Positions 50,379 through 58,817 of a stretch of DNA of 64,000 bases are shown in pieces. The notes below the pieces were generated by a model. The model was not told where the DNA came from, did no database searches, and worked only from the letters and a program-made list of their open reading frames with translations. Source of the DNA: Moritella dasanensis ArB 0140 (GTDB lineage Bacteria; Pseudomonadota; Gammaproteobacteria; Enterobacterales; Moritellaceae); contig NZ_AKXQ01000013.1 of the NCBI RefSeq assembly GCF_000276805.1, forward strand, positions 94,860 to 158,859. The letters are read 5' to 3'. The stretch's first letter is position 1. Each line of letters starts with the position of its first letter. The translations under genes were made by a program, and so were the position numbers.

Positions 50379-53285
50379 ATGAAAACCCATACCCCACTTG
50401 CCCATTTAGAGCAGATTGATAATTTCGCCCGTCGCCATATCGGTCCTTGCGACGAAGAAACTAAAGCAATGTTAACGAAAGTTGGCGCTGAATCTTTAGA
50501 AGACCTTATTCAACAAACTGTACCAAGCTCGATCTTATTGGCAGAAGACGTTGTTGCTGGCCATCAGTTATCTGAAGTTGCAGCACTGCAAGAATTAAAA
50601 GCCATCGCAGCGAAAAACACAGTAAACAAGAGCTACATTGGTATGGGCTATTACGGTACTAACGTGCCGAATGTTATCCTACGTAACGTATTCGAAAATC
50701 CAGGCTGGTACACGGCATACACGCCTTACCAACCAGAAATTGCACAAGGTCGTTTAGAAGCATTACTTAACTTCCAAACAATGACGTGCGATTTAACCGG
50801 CATGGACTTAGCAAGCGCATCACTCCTTGACGAAGCAACAGCAGCAGCTGAAGCAATGGCAATGTGTAAGCGTGTTTCTAAAAACAAAAAATCTGACAAC
50901 TTCTTTATCGCCGACAGCGTACACCCACAAGTTGCTGACGTGATGATCGAACGTGCGGAGCACTTCGGTTTCACTATTATTCAAGGTCCAGCAGCAACAG
51001 CCGCTGACCATGACTTGTTTGGTGCGGTACTTCAGTACCCAGGTACGAACGGTGACGTAACAGATATCAGCGACATTATTGCTGCTATCCAAGCGAAAAA
51101 AGGTGTTGTTGCAGTTGGTTCTGATTTATTAGCACTTACTCGCATTAAATCTCCTGCAGAACTTGGTGCAGACATCGCGTTTGGTAGTTCACAACGCTTT
51201 GGTGTACCAATGGGTTATGGCGGTCCACACGCGGCATTCTTCGCTACATGTGACAAACATAAACGTTCTATGCCAGGTCGTATCATTGGTGTTTCTAAAG
51301 ACACACATGGTAAACCAGCACTACGTATGGCAATGCAAACGCGCGAGCAACACATTCGCCGTGAAAAAGCTAACTCAAACATTTGTACAGCGCAGGTATT
51401 ACTAGCGAACATGGCTGGTTTCTACGCAACATATCACGGTCCTCAAGGCCTGAAAGATATTGCTAAGCGTGTACACCGTTTTACTGATTTATTAGCAACT
51501 GGTCTTGTTAAAGGTGGTTTAAGCCTGACGCACAATACTTGGTTCGATACAATCACAGTACAGTTAGATAACGAATTGTTAGATAACAAAGAGAAAGTTG
51601 TTACTCGCGCATTAGCAGCGGGCATTAACTTCCGTCTTGATTCTGAGCACCAAGTTGGTATCAGCATCGATGAAACAATCACGCAAGCAGATCTGGCGAC
51701 ATTATTCGACGTACTACTTGGTGATAACCACGGTATCTCGATTGATGAACTAGAAGCTGAACTGGCTGCAACAGGTAGCACGTCTATCCCTGCATCAGTT
51801 GAACGTGAATCTGCATTCCTAACACACCCAGTATTTAACTCTCATCATTCAGAAACAGAAATGATGCGTTATATTAAATCTCTGGAAAATAAAGATTTAG
51901 CCCTTAACCATTCAATGATTTCATTAGGCTCTTGCACAATGAAACTGAATGCAGTTGCAGAAATGATCCCAGTAACATGGCCTGAATTCAGCAACATGCA
52001 CCCGTTCTGCCCAGCAGACCAAGCGGTTGGTTATAAAGTGATGATTGACCTGTTAGAAGACTGGTTAGTGACTATCACAGGTTACGATTCAGTTTGTATG
52101 CAACCTAACTCGGGTGCTCAAGGTGAATATGCTGGTCTATTAGCAATCCACAAATACCATGAGTCTCGTGGCGATTCACATCGTAACATCTGTCTTATCC
52201 CTAGCTCTGCGCACGGTACTAACCCTGCATCAGCGCAAATGGCGGGTCTGAAAGTTGTAGTAACTAAGTGTGATGCGAACGGTAACGTTGACGTTGAAGA
52301 CTTACGTGAAAAAGCGATTGAACTGAAAGACAACCTTTCTTGCATCATGATCACGTACCCATCGACACACGGTGTATACGAAGAAACGATTAAAGAAATC
52401 TGTGAAATCATTCATGACAACGGCGGCCAAGTTTACATGGACGGCGCGAACATGAACGCACAGGTAGGTCTTACTTCACCTGGTTCTATGGGTTCTGATG
52501 TTTCTCACCTGAATTTACATAAAACATTCGCTATCCCACACGGTGGCGGTGGTCCAGGTATGGGTCCTATCGGCGTTAAAGCGCATTTAGCACCTTTTGT
52601 TGCTGGTCACTCGGTTGCTGACACAGGTAAAGAAAGCCGTAACAACGGTGCGGTATCTGCTGCACAGTTCGGTAGCGCAAGCATCTTGCCTATTACGTGG
52701 ATGTACATCAACATGTTGGGTACAGATGGCCTGAAAGCGTCTACACAGACAGCTATCTTGAATGCTAACTACCTAGCTCAAAACTTAGACCCACTATTCC
52801 CTGTGCTTTACAAAGGCCGTAATGACCGTGTTGCTCACGAGTGCATCATTGATTTACGCCCACTTAAAGAAGCGACTGGTATCAGCGAGTCTGATGTTGC
52901 TAAACGTCTAATGGATTATGGTTTCCACGCGCCAACAATGAGCTTCCCAGTTGCGGGTACGCTAATGATTGAGCCAACTGAATCAGAATCTAAAGCTGAA
53001 TTAGATCGCTTCATTCTAGCAATGACTGGCATCCGTGCTGAGATTGCTAAAGTTGAATCGGGTGAGTGGACTGCAGAACAAAGCCCACTACATAACGCAC
53101 CACACACACTAGCTGATATTGTTGACGCTAACTGGGATCGTGCTTATGACCGTGAAACTGCGGTTTACCCTGCACCTTACGTGAAGAAAGACAAGTTCTG
53201 GCCTACAGTAAACCGCATCGATGATGTGTATGGCGACCGTAACTTATTCTGCTCATGCCCTCCAATTGAAGCGTATAACGACTAA
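50379..53285 (+). CDS. gcvP: Glycine dehydrogenase (decarboxylating), P protein
   Basis: 968-aa PLP enzyme that decarboxylates glycine and loads aminomethyl on lipoyl-H. N-terminal half includes [12 protein letters not shown] and [12 protein letters not shown]; the PLP lysine lies in [21 protein letters not shown] of the C-terminal half, with GSCTMKLNA and [12 protein letters not shown]. Same length as other single-chain GcvP. AGGGAA ribosome binding site. The last about 95 bases are copied at 53501-53588. Confidence 0.98.
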   Translation: MKTHTPLAHLEQIDNFARRHIGPCDEETKAMLTKVGAESLEDLIQQTVPSSILLAEDVVAGHQLSEVAALQELKAIAAKNTVNKSYIGMGYYGTNVPNVILRNVFENPGWYTAYTPYQPEIAQGRLEALLNFQTMTCDLTGMDLASASLLDEATAAAEAMAMCKRVSKNKKSDNFFIADSVHPQVADVMIERAEHFGFTIIQGPAATAADHDLFGAVLQYPGTNGDVTDISDIIAAIQAKKGVVAVGSDLLALTRIKSPAELGADIAFGSSQRFGVPMGYGGPHAAFFATCDKHKRSMPGRIIGVSKDTHGKPALRMAMQTREQHIRREKANSNICTAQVLLANMAGFYATYHGPQGLKDIAKRVHRFTDLLATGLVKGGLSLTHNTWFDTITVQLDNELLDNKEKVVTRALAAGINFRLDSEHQVGISIDETITQADLATLFDVLLGDNHGISIDELEAELAATGSTSIPASVERESAFLTHPVFNSHHSETEMMRYIKSLENKDLALNHSMISLGSCTMKLNAVAEMIPVTWPEFSNMHPFCPADQAVGYKVMIDLLEDWLVTITGYDSVCMQPNSGAQGEYAGLLAIHKYHESRGDSHRNICLIPSSAHGTNPASAQMAGLKVVVTKCDANGNVDVEDLREKAIELKDNLSCIMITYPSTHGVYEETIKEICEIIHDNGGQVYMDGANMNAQVGLTSPGSMGSDVSHLNLHKTFAIPHGGGGPGMGPIGVKAHLAPFVAGHSVADTGKESRNNGAVSAAQFGSASILPITWMYINMLGTDGLKASTQTAILNANYLAQNLDPLFPVLYKGRNDRVAHECIIDLRPLKEATGISESDVAKRLMDYGFHAPTMSFPVAGTLMIEPTESESKAELDRFILAMTGIRAEIAKVESGEWTAEQSPLHNAPHTLADIVDANWDRAYDRETAVYPAPYVKKDKFWPTVNRIDDVYGDRNLFCSCPPIEAYND

Positions 53286-53330
53286 TTTTGGTGTGTAACT
53301 GAGTTTTATAAATTCAGGTTCAGATAATAA

Positions 53331-53359
53331 AAAAGACAAGCTTCGGCTTGTCTTTTTTT
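53331..53359 (+). terminator. Terminator after gcvP
   Basis: AAAAGACAAGC-ttcg-GCTTGTCTTTTTTT with a UUCG-type tetraloop, 45 bases after the gcvP stop. Confidence 0.92.
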
Positions 53360-53500
53360 GTCTGCGATTTGGTTTTTAAGCTTAAGCTTAGATGAGGCAA
53401 AGTCGCCAAATTTCTATTTTTTTGTATTTAAATTCTAATACACCAACGCAGTCTATGTATCATTTATTCGATACACAGCTGTCGTGTTTAAGTGAGGGAC

Positions 53501-53588
53501 GACAAGTTCTGGCCTACAGTAAACCGCATCGATGATGTGTATGGCGACCGCAACTTATTCTGCTCATGCTCACCAATAACGACTAATT
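53501..53588 (+). pseudogene. Partial duplicate of gcvP 3' end
   Basis: This segment repeats the final part of gcvP (53190-53286) almost exactly: three substitutions and one ten-base deletion just before the stop. It has no start codon or promoter and is not translated in any sensible way. It marks the left edge of the accessory island, followed 45 bases later by its own terminator. It may be a leftover of recombination or of target-site replacement during insertion of foreign DNA. Confidence 0.88.
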
Positions 53589-54046
53589 TGGTTAATTTAG
53601 CGTGTAACAGCGCCAAATACATGACGTGATAAGAGCGAGTCCTGCGAAAGTAGGGCTCGCTTTTTTGTTGGTCAGTAGAAATAACTCCAGAGGGGGCGCT
53701 ATTTCCAATTTGAGACTCTGATTATATACAGTTGTAAATTATTCACCCTATCGTTATTAATCTATAAGCGACTTATTCTATCTATTATACGCCGCCATTT
53801 TTAATCAGAGACTATAATTTAACACTGTCTTATTGGTTAAATTTTGAGCTTAACCCGTGACTACCTCTAAAGGGATTGCTGCTAGTTGTTTTAAATAAAT
53901 GTTTCAATATAATCAGTTATATAACTGGTTTTTATCTTATTTTTAATTTAATGAGTTGTTATTGACTCGGATGATCAGATTTGGGTGATTGAGACGTTAT
54001 GTTATACAAATTTTAGGCTTGTGCAGTTTTTACAAGGGAATAGTTT
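53589..54046. other. Gene-free AT-rich region at island start
   Basis: Except for the terminator at 53633-53666 nothing is recognisable. It is AT-rich and should contain the promoter of the receiver/ATPase operon, whose ribosome binding site AAGGGAA is at its end. Confidence 0.5.
53633..53666 (+). terminator. Terminator after the gcvP-tail duplicate
   Basis: AGCGAGTCCT / AGGGCTCGCT stem (one mismatch) followed by TTTTTT. It may be the ancestral terminator region carried with the duplicated segment, or a separate one. Confidence 0.8.
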
Positions 54047-54676
54047 ATGAATTGGATCGTAGCAAATAAAGAGTGGTTATTTAGTGGAGGGGGTTTAGCT
54101 GTGATTACTTTTATACTAGCTAAAGTATTTTCAGCATCAAAAGGTGATGACAAGCAACCATTACAAACAACTAATAATATCGATATAAAGATAGATAGGG
54201 GCAATGAACCTGCAGTTAATAACATAGCTTCAAAAGCGGAGTTCGTTAAAGCCAATGTTAAACCTGTAGTTAAAAAAACATTAGATGATTTTAAAAATGA
54301 AACTAGAATCCTTTTCATTGATGACGATATGCGGTTTAAGGTTTCAAAAATATTAATTAGAAGTGGTTGGGTACATACAAAGTTAATTAAAGACTGTGAC
54401 ACCTTAGACGAACTGGACGTTATAAATGCTTCTATATTATTTATTGATGTTCAAGGGGTCGGTTTATCGATGGGGTTTAATGACGAGGGGTTAGGGCTAG
54501 CGCTTGCTATAAAAGAAAAATATCCTCTAAAAAAAGTTGTTATATATTCCGCAGAAACGCAAGGAAACCGATTCCATAGGGCACTAAGGGAGGCTGATTC
54601 ATTTTTAGCTAAAAATGCTGATCCTTATGAATTTCAACGGCTTGTTGAAGAGTTTACTATTGGTGGAGAATGTTAA
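54047..54676 (+). CDS. Membrane-anchored receiver-domain protein (possible defence or signalling component)
   Basis: 209 aa. One N-terminal hydrophobic segment (residues about 10-29, WLFSGGGLAVITFILAKVF), a polar linker, and a CheY-like receiver (about 86-205). Receiver residues: acidic Asp92/Asp93 (ILFIDDDM), phospho-acceptor Asp134 (ILFIDVQG), Ser168 in the Thr/Ser position (VVIYSAE) and Lys189 (FLAKN). No output domain follows, so it may act by membrane location or by partner binding. It starts after AAGGGAA; the ATPase gene starts three bases after its stop. AT-rich compared with the gcv genes. I do not recognise a named family. Confidence 0.8.
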   Translation: MNWIVANKEWLFSGGGLAVITFILAKVFSASKGDDKQPLQTTNNIDIKIDRGNEPAVNNIASKAEFVKANVKPVVKKTLDDFKNETRILFIDDDMRFKVSKILIRSGWVHTKLIKDCDTLDELDVINASILFIDVQGVGLSMGFNDEGLGLALAIKEKYPLKKVVIYSAETQGNRFHRALREADSFLAKNADPYEFQRLVEEFTIGGEC

Positions 54677-54679
54677 ATC

Positions 54680-55726
54680 ATGGTTATTAGGTACCGAATA
54701 GTAAGCGCCAAAGGTATAATTATTTCTTGTGATTTATTACCCTCTGAAATTATGCTAATAAAAAATATAAACTCGAAATCTCAAAAAATTAATAATGGTT
54801 CAATTAGAGCTGGTGTTTCAAAAAATGAATTATATACAGTTTATGCATTTTCATCTGATAAAGATCTGATAAAGAGCTCATTAAAATTTAAAACTCAATT
54901 AGATCTAATTCTTAGAACCACAGAATCAATTGATCAAATAATTGATAAAGCGAAGACATCAATCAATAAAAGCACAAGTAGATTAATTCATAATCTAACA
55001 ACCCTTAACGCTCATAATATACAAGAAATATACTCGTTAATTCCTCAAGATGGAGTTAGCCGAAATATGAGAACACAAATTTCTTTTGCTAAAGAAATTG
55101 TAAAGGCTGAACCTAAAGAAGCGGCTATCACACTACTTAAAATTGCCAAAAATAATGCGTCAATGAAAGTAGAATTTTCGGTATTTAAAAAATTATTTGA
55201 TAGTAATCCTGAGCTTCAAAGAAGAAAGCATAATATTCATAAAGTATTAATGAATATTTTTTACCTCTTTTTTCCGGACTTTACGGATAAAAATGTCAAA
55301 GTGATTGTGGGTGATGACAATACACACATGGCATATTTCGATTATGAATCAGTTCACGTTGCCTTGTATCATATGATTGAAAACGCCACTAAATACATAA
55401 AACCTGATTCTATCTTAAAAATAGATATTGATAGTAATGATAAATACTCACAAATTTCTATGGATATGATTAGTACGGAAATAAAAAAATCAGAAGTAGA
55501 AAAAATATTTTTCGAAGGTGTATCTGGTGAACTTCCAACTAAAATAGGGAAAGCTGGAGACGGTATCGGTTTGTATAGAGCTCAAAATATACTTCATTTA
55601 AATTCAGGTTCGATTAAGGTAACGCCATACCCTGAAAGCTTAGAGTCCACGCTCGGTTTTAAATTTCAAAGGAATGTCTTTGTTATAAAATTACCAACAT
55701 GCAAACAAAGCCTAACAAACCCATAA
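54680..55726 (+). CDS. Histidine-kinase-like GHKL ATPase (partner of receiver protein)
   Basis: 348 aa, no membrane segment. N-terminal 90 residues are unrecognised. Residues about 95-130 (RLIHNLTTLNAHNIQEI) look like a dimerisation/His-phosphotransfer helix with His104 as candidate acceptor. Residues about 205-340 are a HATPase_c fold: N-box YHMIENATKY (Asn235) and glycine loop GDGIGLYRAQNIL (293-305). The usual DxGxG box is not visible (replaced near MDMISTEI), so nucleotide binding may be altered. Together with the upstream receiver this is a two-gene soluble-kinase/membrane-receiver pair. Convergent with the RT gene. The AT-rich composition suggests horizontal origin. Confidence 0.78.
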   Translation: MVIRYRIVSAKGIIISCDLLPSEIMLIKNINSKSQKINNGSIRAGVSKNELYTVYAFSSDKDLIKSSLKFKTQLDLILRTTESIDQIIDKAKTSINKSTSRLIHNLTTLNAHNIQEIYSLIPQDGVSRNMRTQISFAKEIVKAEPKEAAITLLKIAKNNASMKVEFSVFKKLFDSNPELQRRKHNIHKVLMNIFYLFFPDFTDKNVKVIVGDDNTHMAYFDYESVHVALYHMIENATKYIKPDSILKIDIDSNDKYSQISMDMISTEIKKSEVEKIFFEGVSGELPTKIGKAGDGIGLYRAQNILHLNSGSIKVTPYPESLESTLGFKFQRNVFVIKLPTCKQSLTNP

Positions 55727-55900
55727 AGTCAGGTCCGCAATGAATGTGTTAGTATTTCCACTGTTTATTGGGTGTTATTTGATTAAATAGATGCTTCAGG
55801 CTTATTTTAGCTGAAACATCTTCCCCCTAATTTAGTGCAAATTATCACATGGTTTTTAGCTAATTATAGCTAAGTTTCAGAGTCGATTTAATGCTGTTGC

Positions 55901-57250
55901 TTATTCTTTTACTATTTGTTCTTCGAACCTTTTAAGCAATGGTTTCAACTGTTTTTTTATCGATTTGGAATCCATTATTTTTGCAGCTCTATACCCATAA
56001 GAGAGAAAGTTACGTTGACCTCGATGTGTATACAAGCGATGTAACTTTCGTTTATATAGCTCAGTTTGTAATGGTTCACCTTTTGATTTTCTAATTCGAT
56101 TTTCTTTATCCATTGTATTTTTAGCTAGTTTAATTCCGCCTTTCATTTTTTCAGAGTATCTTGAAAGAGAGGCTGAACGTAGAAAAATAGATGAACCATC
56201 AAATAAAAATCCAAGATATTGTAACGGTTTTTGTTTATTGTCTTCAAAACTAGATAGCTTATCTGAATGATATCTAAAATCTCTTATTTCGGTTTTACTT
56301 TCGTTGATCGTGACATATAACTTACTTATCTCGGTTGTTACGTTCACTAACACTTTATCTCGTTCACTAGTCGGAACAACAAAGAGCATGTCATCGCAAT
56401 ATCGAAAATAAGTACCATTAATTGAATTCGCGTAATCTTTCATTTTTTCATCAAAAGAAAGCATGTATATATTCGATAATAAAGCACTTATTGGCGACCC
56501 TTGAGGGATACCATAGTTATCTTTGTTTGATGAAATTAGACCTGCTTTTCTGATATCAGTTCGAAACTCATGTGGCTCACATATTTTTAATCGTTTATTT
56601 TTTATTTGGCTTTGATGCTTACCGTTACCATTTAATTTGGGATTGTGTGGAGAGATATTAAAGAGCTCGAATACTTTGTCCCGATCTACTTTAGAAAATT
56701 TAGTTAATGAACGAAAAACATTATAGTGATCACTTGGTAACTCTTTTAAACCTAATATATTTGACCATTCTCGTTTTAAAATACCATGATCTAGCGTATC
56801 AAAAAAACTTGAAAAATCTAGAGCAATAGCGGAACACTCTCCTTTATCTTTAATGTAGTTGAAAACATCATTAGCAAAGTGAATGTTATTTTTTTTATTA
56901 ATTTTTCTAAACGCTAAAACTGAATCGTGTAGACCTTTCTCTTGTAATTTATCTTCATAATGTGCTGAAAGAATGTCTGCATAATACGCATAAATATGGC
57001 TATCTATGTGAGATGAATAAGCTACATCTCTCACTTTTTCTTTACGGTATAACTTGTTTGTAATTTTATCTCTCGATAATTTAGTCACATTAAAAGAATA
57101 AGAAATAAAAGGATAAAACGCATGTTGGCTTACTGTTTTTGGATTTAAAACAATGTTGTTGGCTTTGTCCAGTAATATTGGACGATCAAAATGTAAGTAA
57201 CTGCGTTTCTTAAACCAAAGAGGTACTTCTGAGATAGGGGAGTTATTCAT
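55901..57250 (-). CDS. Defence-associated reverse transcriptase, DRT2-like (UG2)
   Basis: 449-aa stand-alone reverse transcriptase. RT motifs: A with catalytic Asp145 (IALDFSSFFDTLDH), B GIPQGSPISALLSNIYM (248-264), C YFRYCDDMLFVV with Asp286/Asp287, D LYVTINESKTE and E QYLGFLF. There is no maturase, endonuclease or integrase domain and no retron-type msr/msd next to it. The N-terminus (WFKKRSYLHFDRPI), YSSHIDSHIYAYYADIL, VLAFRKINK and SLTKFSKVDRD segments resemble what I recall of the DRT2 (UG2) class, in which the RT copies a ncRNA encoded just upstream into concatemeric cDNA that encodes a toxic protein during phage infection. The 270 bases upstream are structured in keeping with this. RT call firm; DRT2 subclass is a memory-based match. 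Confidence 0.75.
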   Translation of the reverse strand: MNNSPISEVPLWFKKRSYLHFDRPILLDKANNIVLNPKTVSQHAFYPFISYSFNVTKLSRDKITNKLYRKEKVRDVAYSSHIDSHIYAYYADILSAHYEDKLQEKGLHDSVLAFRKINKKNNIHFANDVFNYIKDKGECSAIALDFSSFFDTLDHGILKREWSNILGLKELPSDHYNVFRSLTKFSKVDRDKVFELFNISPHNPKLNGNGKHQSQIKNKRLKICEPHEFRTDIRKAGLISSNKDNYGIPQGSPISALLSNIYMLSFDEKMKDYANSINGTYFRYCDDMLFVVPTSERDKVLVNVTTEISKLYVTINESKTEIRDFRYHSDKLSSFEDNKQKPLQYLGFLFDGSSIFLRSASLSRYSEKMKGGIKLAKNTMDKENRIRKSKGEPLQTELYKRKLHRLYTHRGQRNFLSYGYRAAKIMDSKSIKKQLKPLLKRFEEQIVKE

Positions 57251-57525
57251 TTTATGTCTCTAGCAAAACCGAGGATAAATAGAAAAGCGACCTTTCTGCA
57301 TTATTCTCCCCGGCTTCAACTAACTGGCCTAACCAATCATCTGACCTTTTTCAAGGTACGCGTCGCATATATTAGAAATACTATATAATGTAATATCAAC
57401 TGGAGAAACTATGAAAGTCCTGCACTCGATGGCTATACATTTGGCTTTGTTCATGAACCAAGCGGAATGTATTGTCATTCTATAAGAAACCTTTACGACT
57501 ACACGTAAAGCAACTCTAGCTTATC
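57251..57525 (-). ncRNA. Candidate template ncRNA of the DRT2-like RT
   Basis: The RT leader on the minus strand. Read 5' to 3' it has: hairpin CTTTACG-tgtagt-CGTAAAG (about 57491-57510); an arm TTGG-TTCATGAA-..-CCAA flanked by TACAT/ATGTA (about 57436-57471); an AT-rich imperfect stem (CATTATATAG/CTAATATATG, about 57366-57391); and, near the RT start, CCGGGGA/TCCTCGG (57269-57313) with a nested AGAAAG/CTTTTCT hairpin. Size and position agree with the ncRNA reported for Klebsiella DRT2. One frame is stop-free from 57520 to 57332 (63 codons). Ends are guesses. Confidence 0.5.
57329..57478 (-). CDS. Stop-free frame in RT leader, candidate Neo-type ORF (hypothetical)
   Basis: ATG at 57478 to TAG at 57331-57329, 49 codons; the frame is open 14 codons further upstream. 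No good ribosome binding site precedes the ATG, so ordinary translation is not expected. In DRT2 the protein is made only from concatenated cDNA. Two in-frame pairs of short repeats could define the unit: ACA at 57475 and 57391 (84 bases, 28 codons) and GTTTCT at 57490 and 57409 (81 bases, 27 codons). Either unit is stop-free when joined head to tail. Confidence 0.3.
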   Translation of the reverse strand: MTIHSAWFMNKAKCIAIECRTFIVSPVDITLYSISNICDAYLEKGQMIG

Positions 57526-57776
57526 TTTTTATATGTTTAAATTCAATTGTTTAATGTTATTTTCTGCTGTGTGTGTGGATGAAGTATAGATAAATGTTGG
57601 TATTATATAAACCAATATATATTTATATAATACATATTGAAAAGTGGTGATCTGTGAAGCGTTTTCATTACATCAAGTAATCATCAAACCAATTCCCCCA
57701 TACAAACCCTTACACTCACAAATATATTAATCCCTATAATCGTTCACACATCCTCTCGATTTAGGGAAACTACTTT

Positions 57777-58571
57777 ATGCACTTTTTTACACTGAAAAAC
57801 TCTGCAATATTATCCGTCACTGCCGCCCTATATTTAACGGCTTGCACTCATACCGCACAAGCGAGCAACGTCGTTAAAACCGTCACTAACGGTGCATTAA
57901 CTTTCGAGCTCGAATTCGAAGATGAGCTATACCTCGAGGGCGGCAAAGAGTTGATGTGGAATGAAGCATTGCAGCAACCTTATATCGAAGCAGCCAACCA
58001 ATGGTTAACGGCATTAGTCGGCGTAGAGGGTAAACCACTGCACACTATCCGTATGCGGATCTCGGTTGCAGAGATGAATGACGGTAATGGTTACGCTGGC
58101 CCTGATTCTGAAGAACAAATAGGTGACTACGAGATACCAACCAGCGGTACCTTAGTTATCGGTAATCATACCTACGAACAAGGCTTTGAGCAGGTCGAGT
58201 TTAAAGCCAATATCCTTCATGAAATGGGGCACATCCTTGGTATCGGTTCGTATACTGAAAGGTTTACGGAATACAGCGAGGAACTCCAAGGCAATGTATT
58301 GAAAGTGCCACACAGTATGGCTGCGCAAAAATATAATCAGATATACGGTAACAGCTATCAGTATGTGCCAATCAGTGATGACGGCGGTCACTTGTATGAT
58401 TATGTATTGCAGGAAGACAAAAAACGGGTATTGGATAACGGCAAAGTGTTAGCGCCATTAACCCAAGAGTTTATGGCTAATGGTGTGGTCTTTGGCGCTG
58501 TGACACTAGGGGTACTCGATGATATTGGTTATCAGGTTTCTTATAGTGGGGCAGAGGGTTATAAGCCATGA
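57777..58571 (+). CDS. Leishmanolysin-like zinc metalloprotease, lipoprotein
   Basis: 264 aa. The signal peptide ends in LTAC (Cys 23), so probably an outer-membrane or periplasmic lipoprotein. The zinc motif HEMGHILGIG (about residues 148-157; HExxHxxGxG) is typical of the metzincin-like M8/leishmanolysin-type proteases, and the end PLTQEFMANGVVFGAVTLGVLDDIGYQV matches the conserved Met-turn region. Its final codons overlap the start of the degenerate rsgA copy: the stop TGA is part of that copy's ATGA. Substrate unknown. Confidence 0.82.
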   Translation: MHFFTLKNSAILSVTAALYLTACTHTAQASNVVKTVTNGALTFELEFEDELYLEGGKELMWNEALQQPYIEAANQWLTALVGVEGKPLHTIRMRISVAEMNDGNGYAGPDSEEQIGDYEIPTSGTLVIGNHTYEQGFEQVEFKANILHEMGHILGIGSYTERFTEYSEELQGNVLKVPHSMAAQKYNQIYGNSYQYVPISDDGGHLYDYVLQEDKKRVLDNGKVLAPLTQEFMANGVVFGAVTLGVLDDIGYQVSYSGAEGYKP

Positions 58572-58680
58572 ACATTAAGCCAACACTTCCTCAGTTAGGC
58601 TGGAAACCTTTTTCCATCCACAACAGACGCTAGAATAACTGACTGAGTTCATGATCGGTCGCGTTGTTGAACAACACCGT
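58568..58680 (+). pseudogene. Degenerate duplicate of the rsgA 5' end
   Basis: Aligns with the first 130 bases of the intact gene at 60539: CCAACACTT-CTCAGTTAGGCTGGAAACC, then GTTCATGAT-GGTCGCGTT-TTGAACA. It carries substitutions, a shifted frame and an in-frame TAG (CGC TAG) after 21 codons, so it cannot make RsgA. The copy starts exactly at the metalloprotease stop, which suggests rsgA once followed that gene directly and was displaced when the LRR gene segment arrived. Confidence 0.85.
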
Positions 58681-58817
58681 CACGGCCGTTATCCAACTCG
58701 ATAAGTAAGACGTATAGTGGGTTAACTATGTGGAAAAAAATTGATTTACCCCTACTTTATGCTATTAATTACACTTTAAGTATTGCAATGTTTCACTGCT
58801 TTACTAAAGAGGTTTAG

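Noticed and set aside
55790..55880. Hairpins between the ATPase gene and the RT end as terminators
   Set aside because: GATG-TTCAG/CTGAA-CATC and TTAGCT/AGCTAA stems are visible but neither has a proper T-run; too weak to call.
57411..57485. 24-codon + strand ORF with a GGAGA ribosome binding site upstream of the metalloprotease gene
   Set aside because: It lies antisense to the RT leader inside the candidate ncRNA, has no recognisable protein features, and overlaps the frames discussed there; more likely chance.
55901..57525. Retron or group II intron interpretation of the RT
   Set aside because: No maturase or endonuclease domain, YCDD instead of the usual YADD, and no msr/msd-like inverted repeat pair flanking a template; the leader fits DRT2 better.
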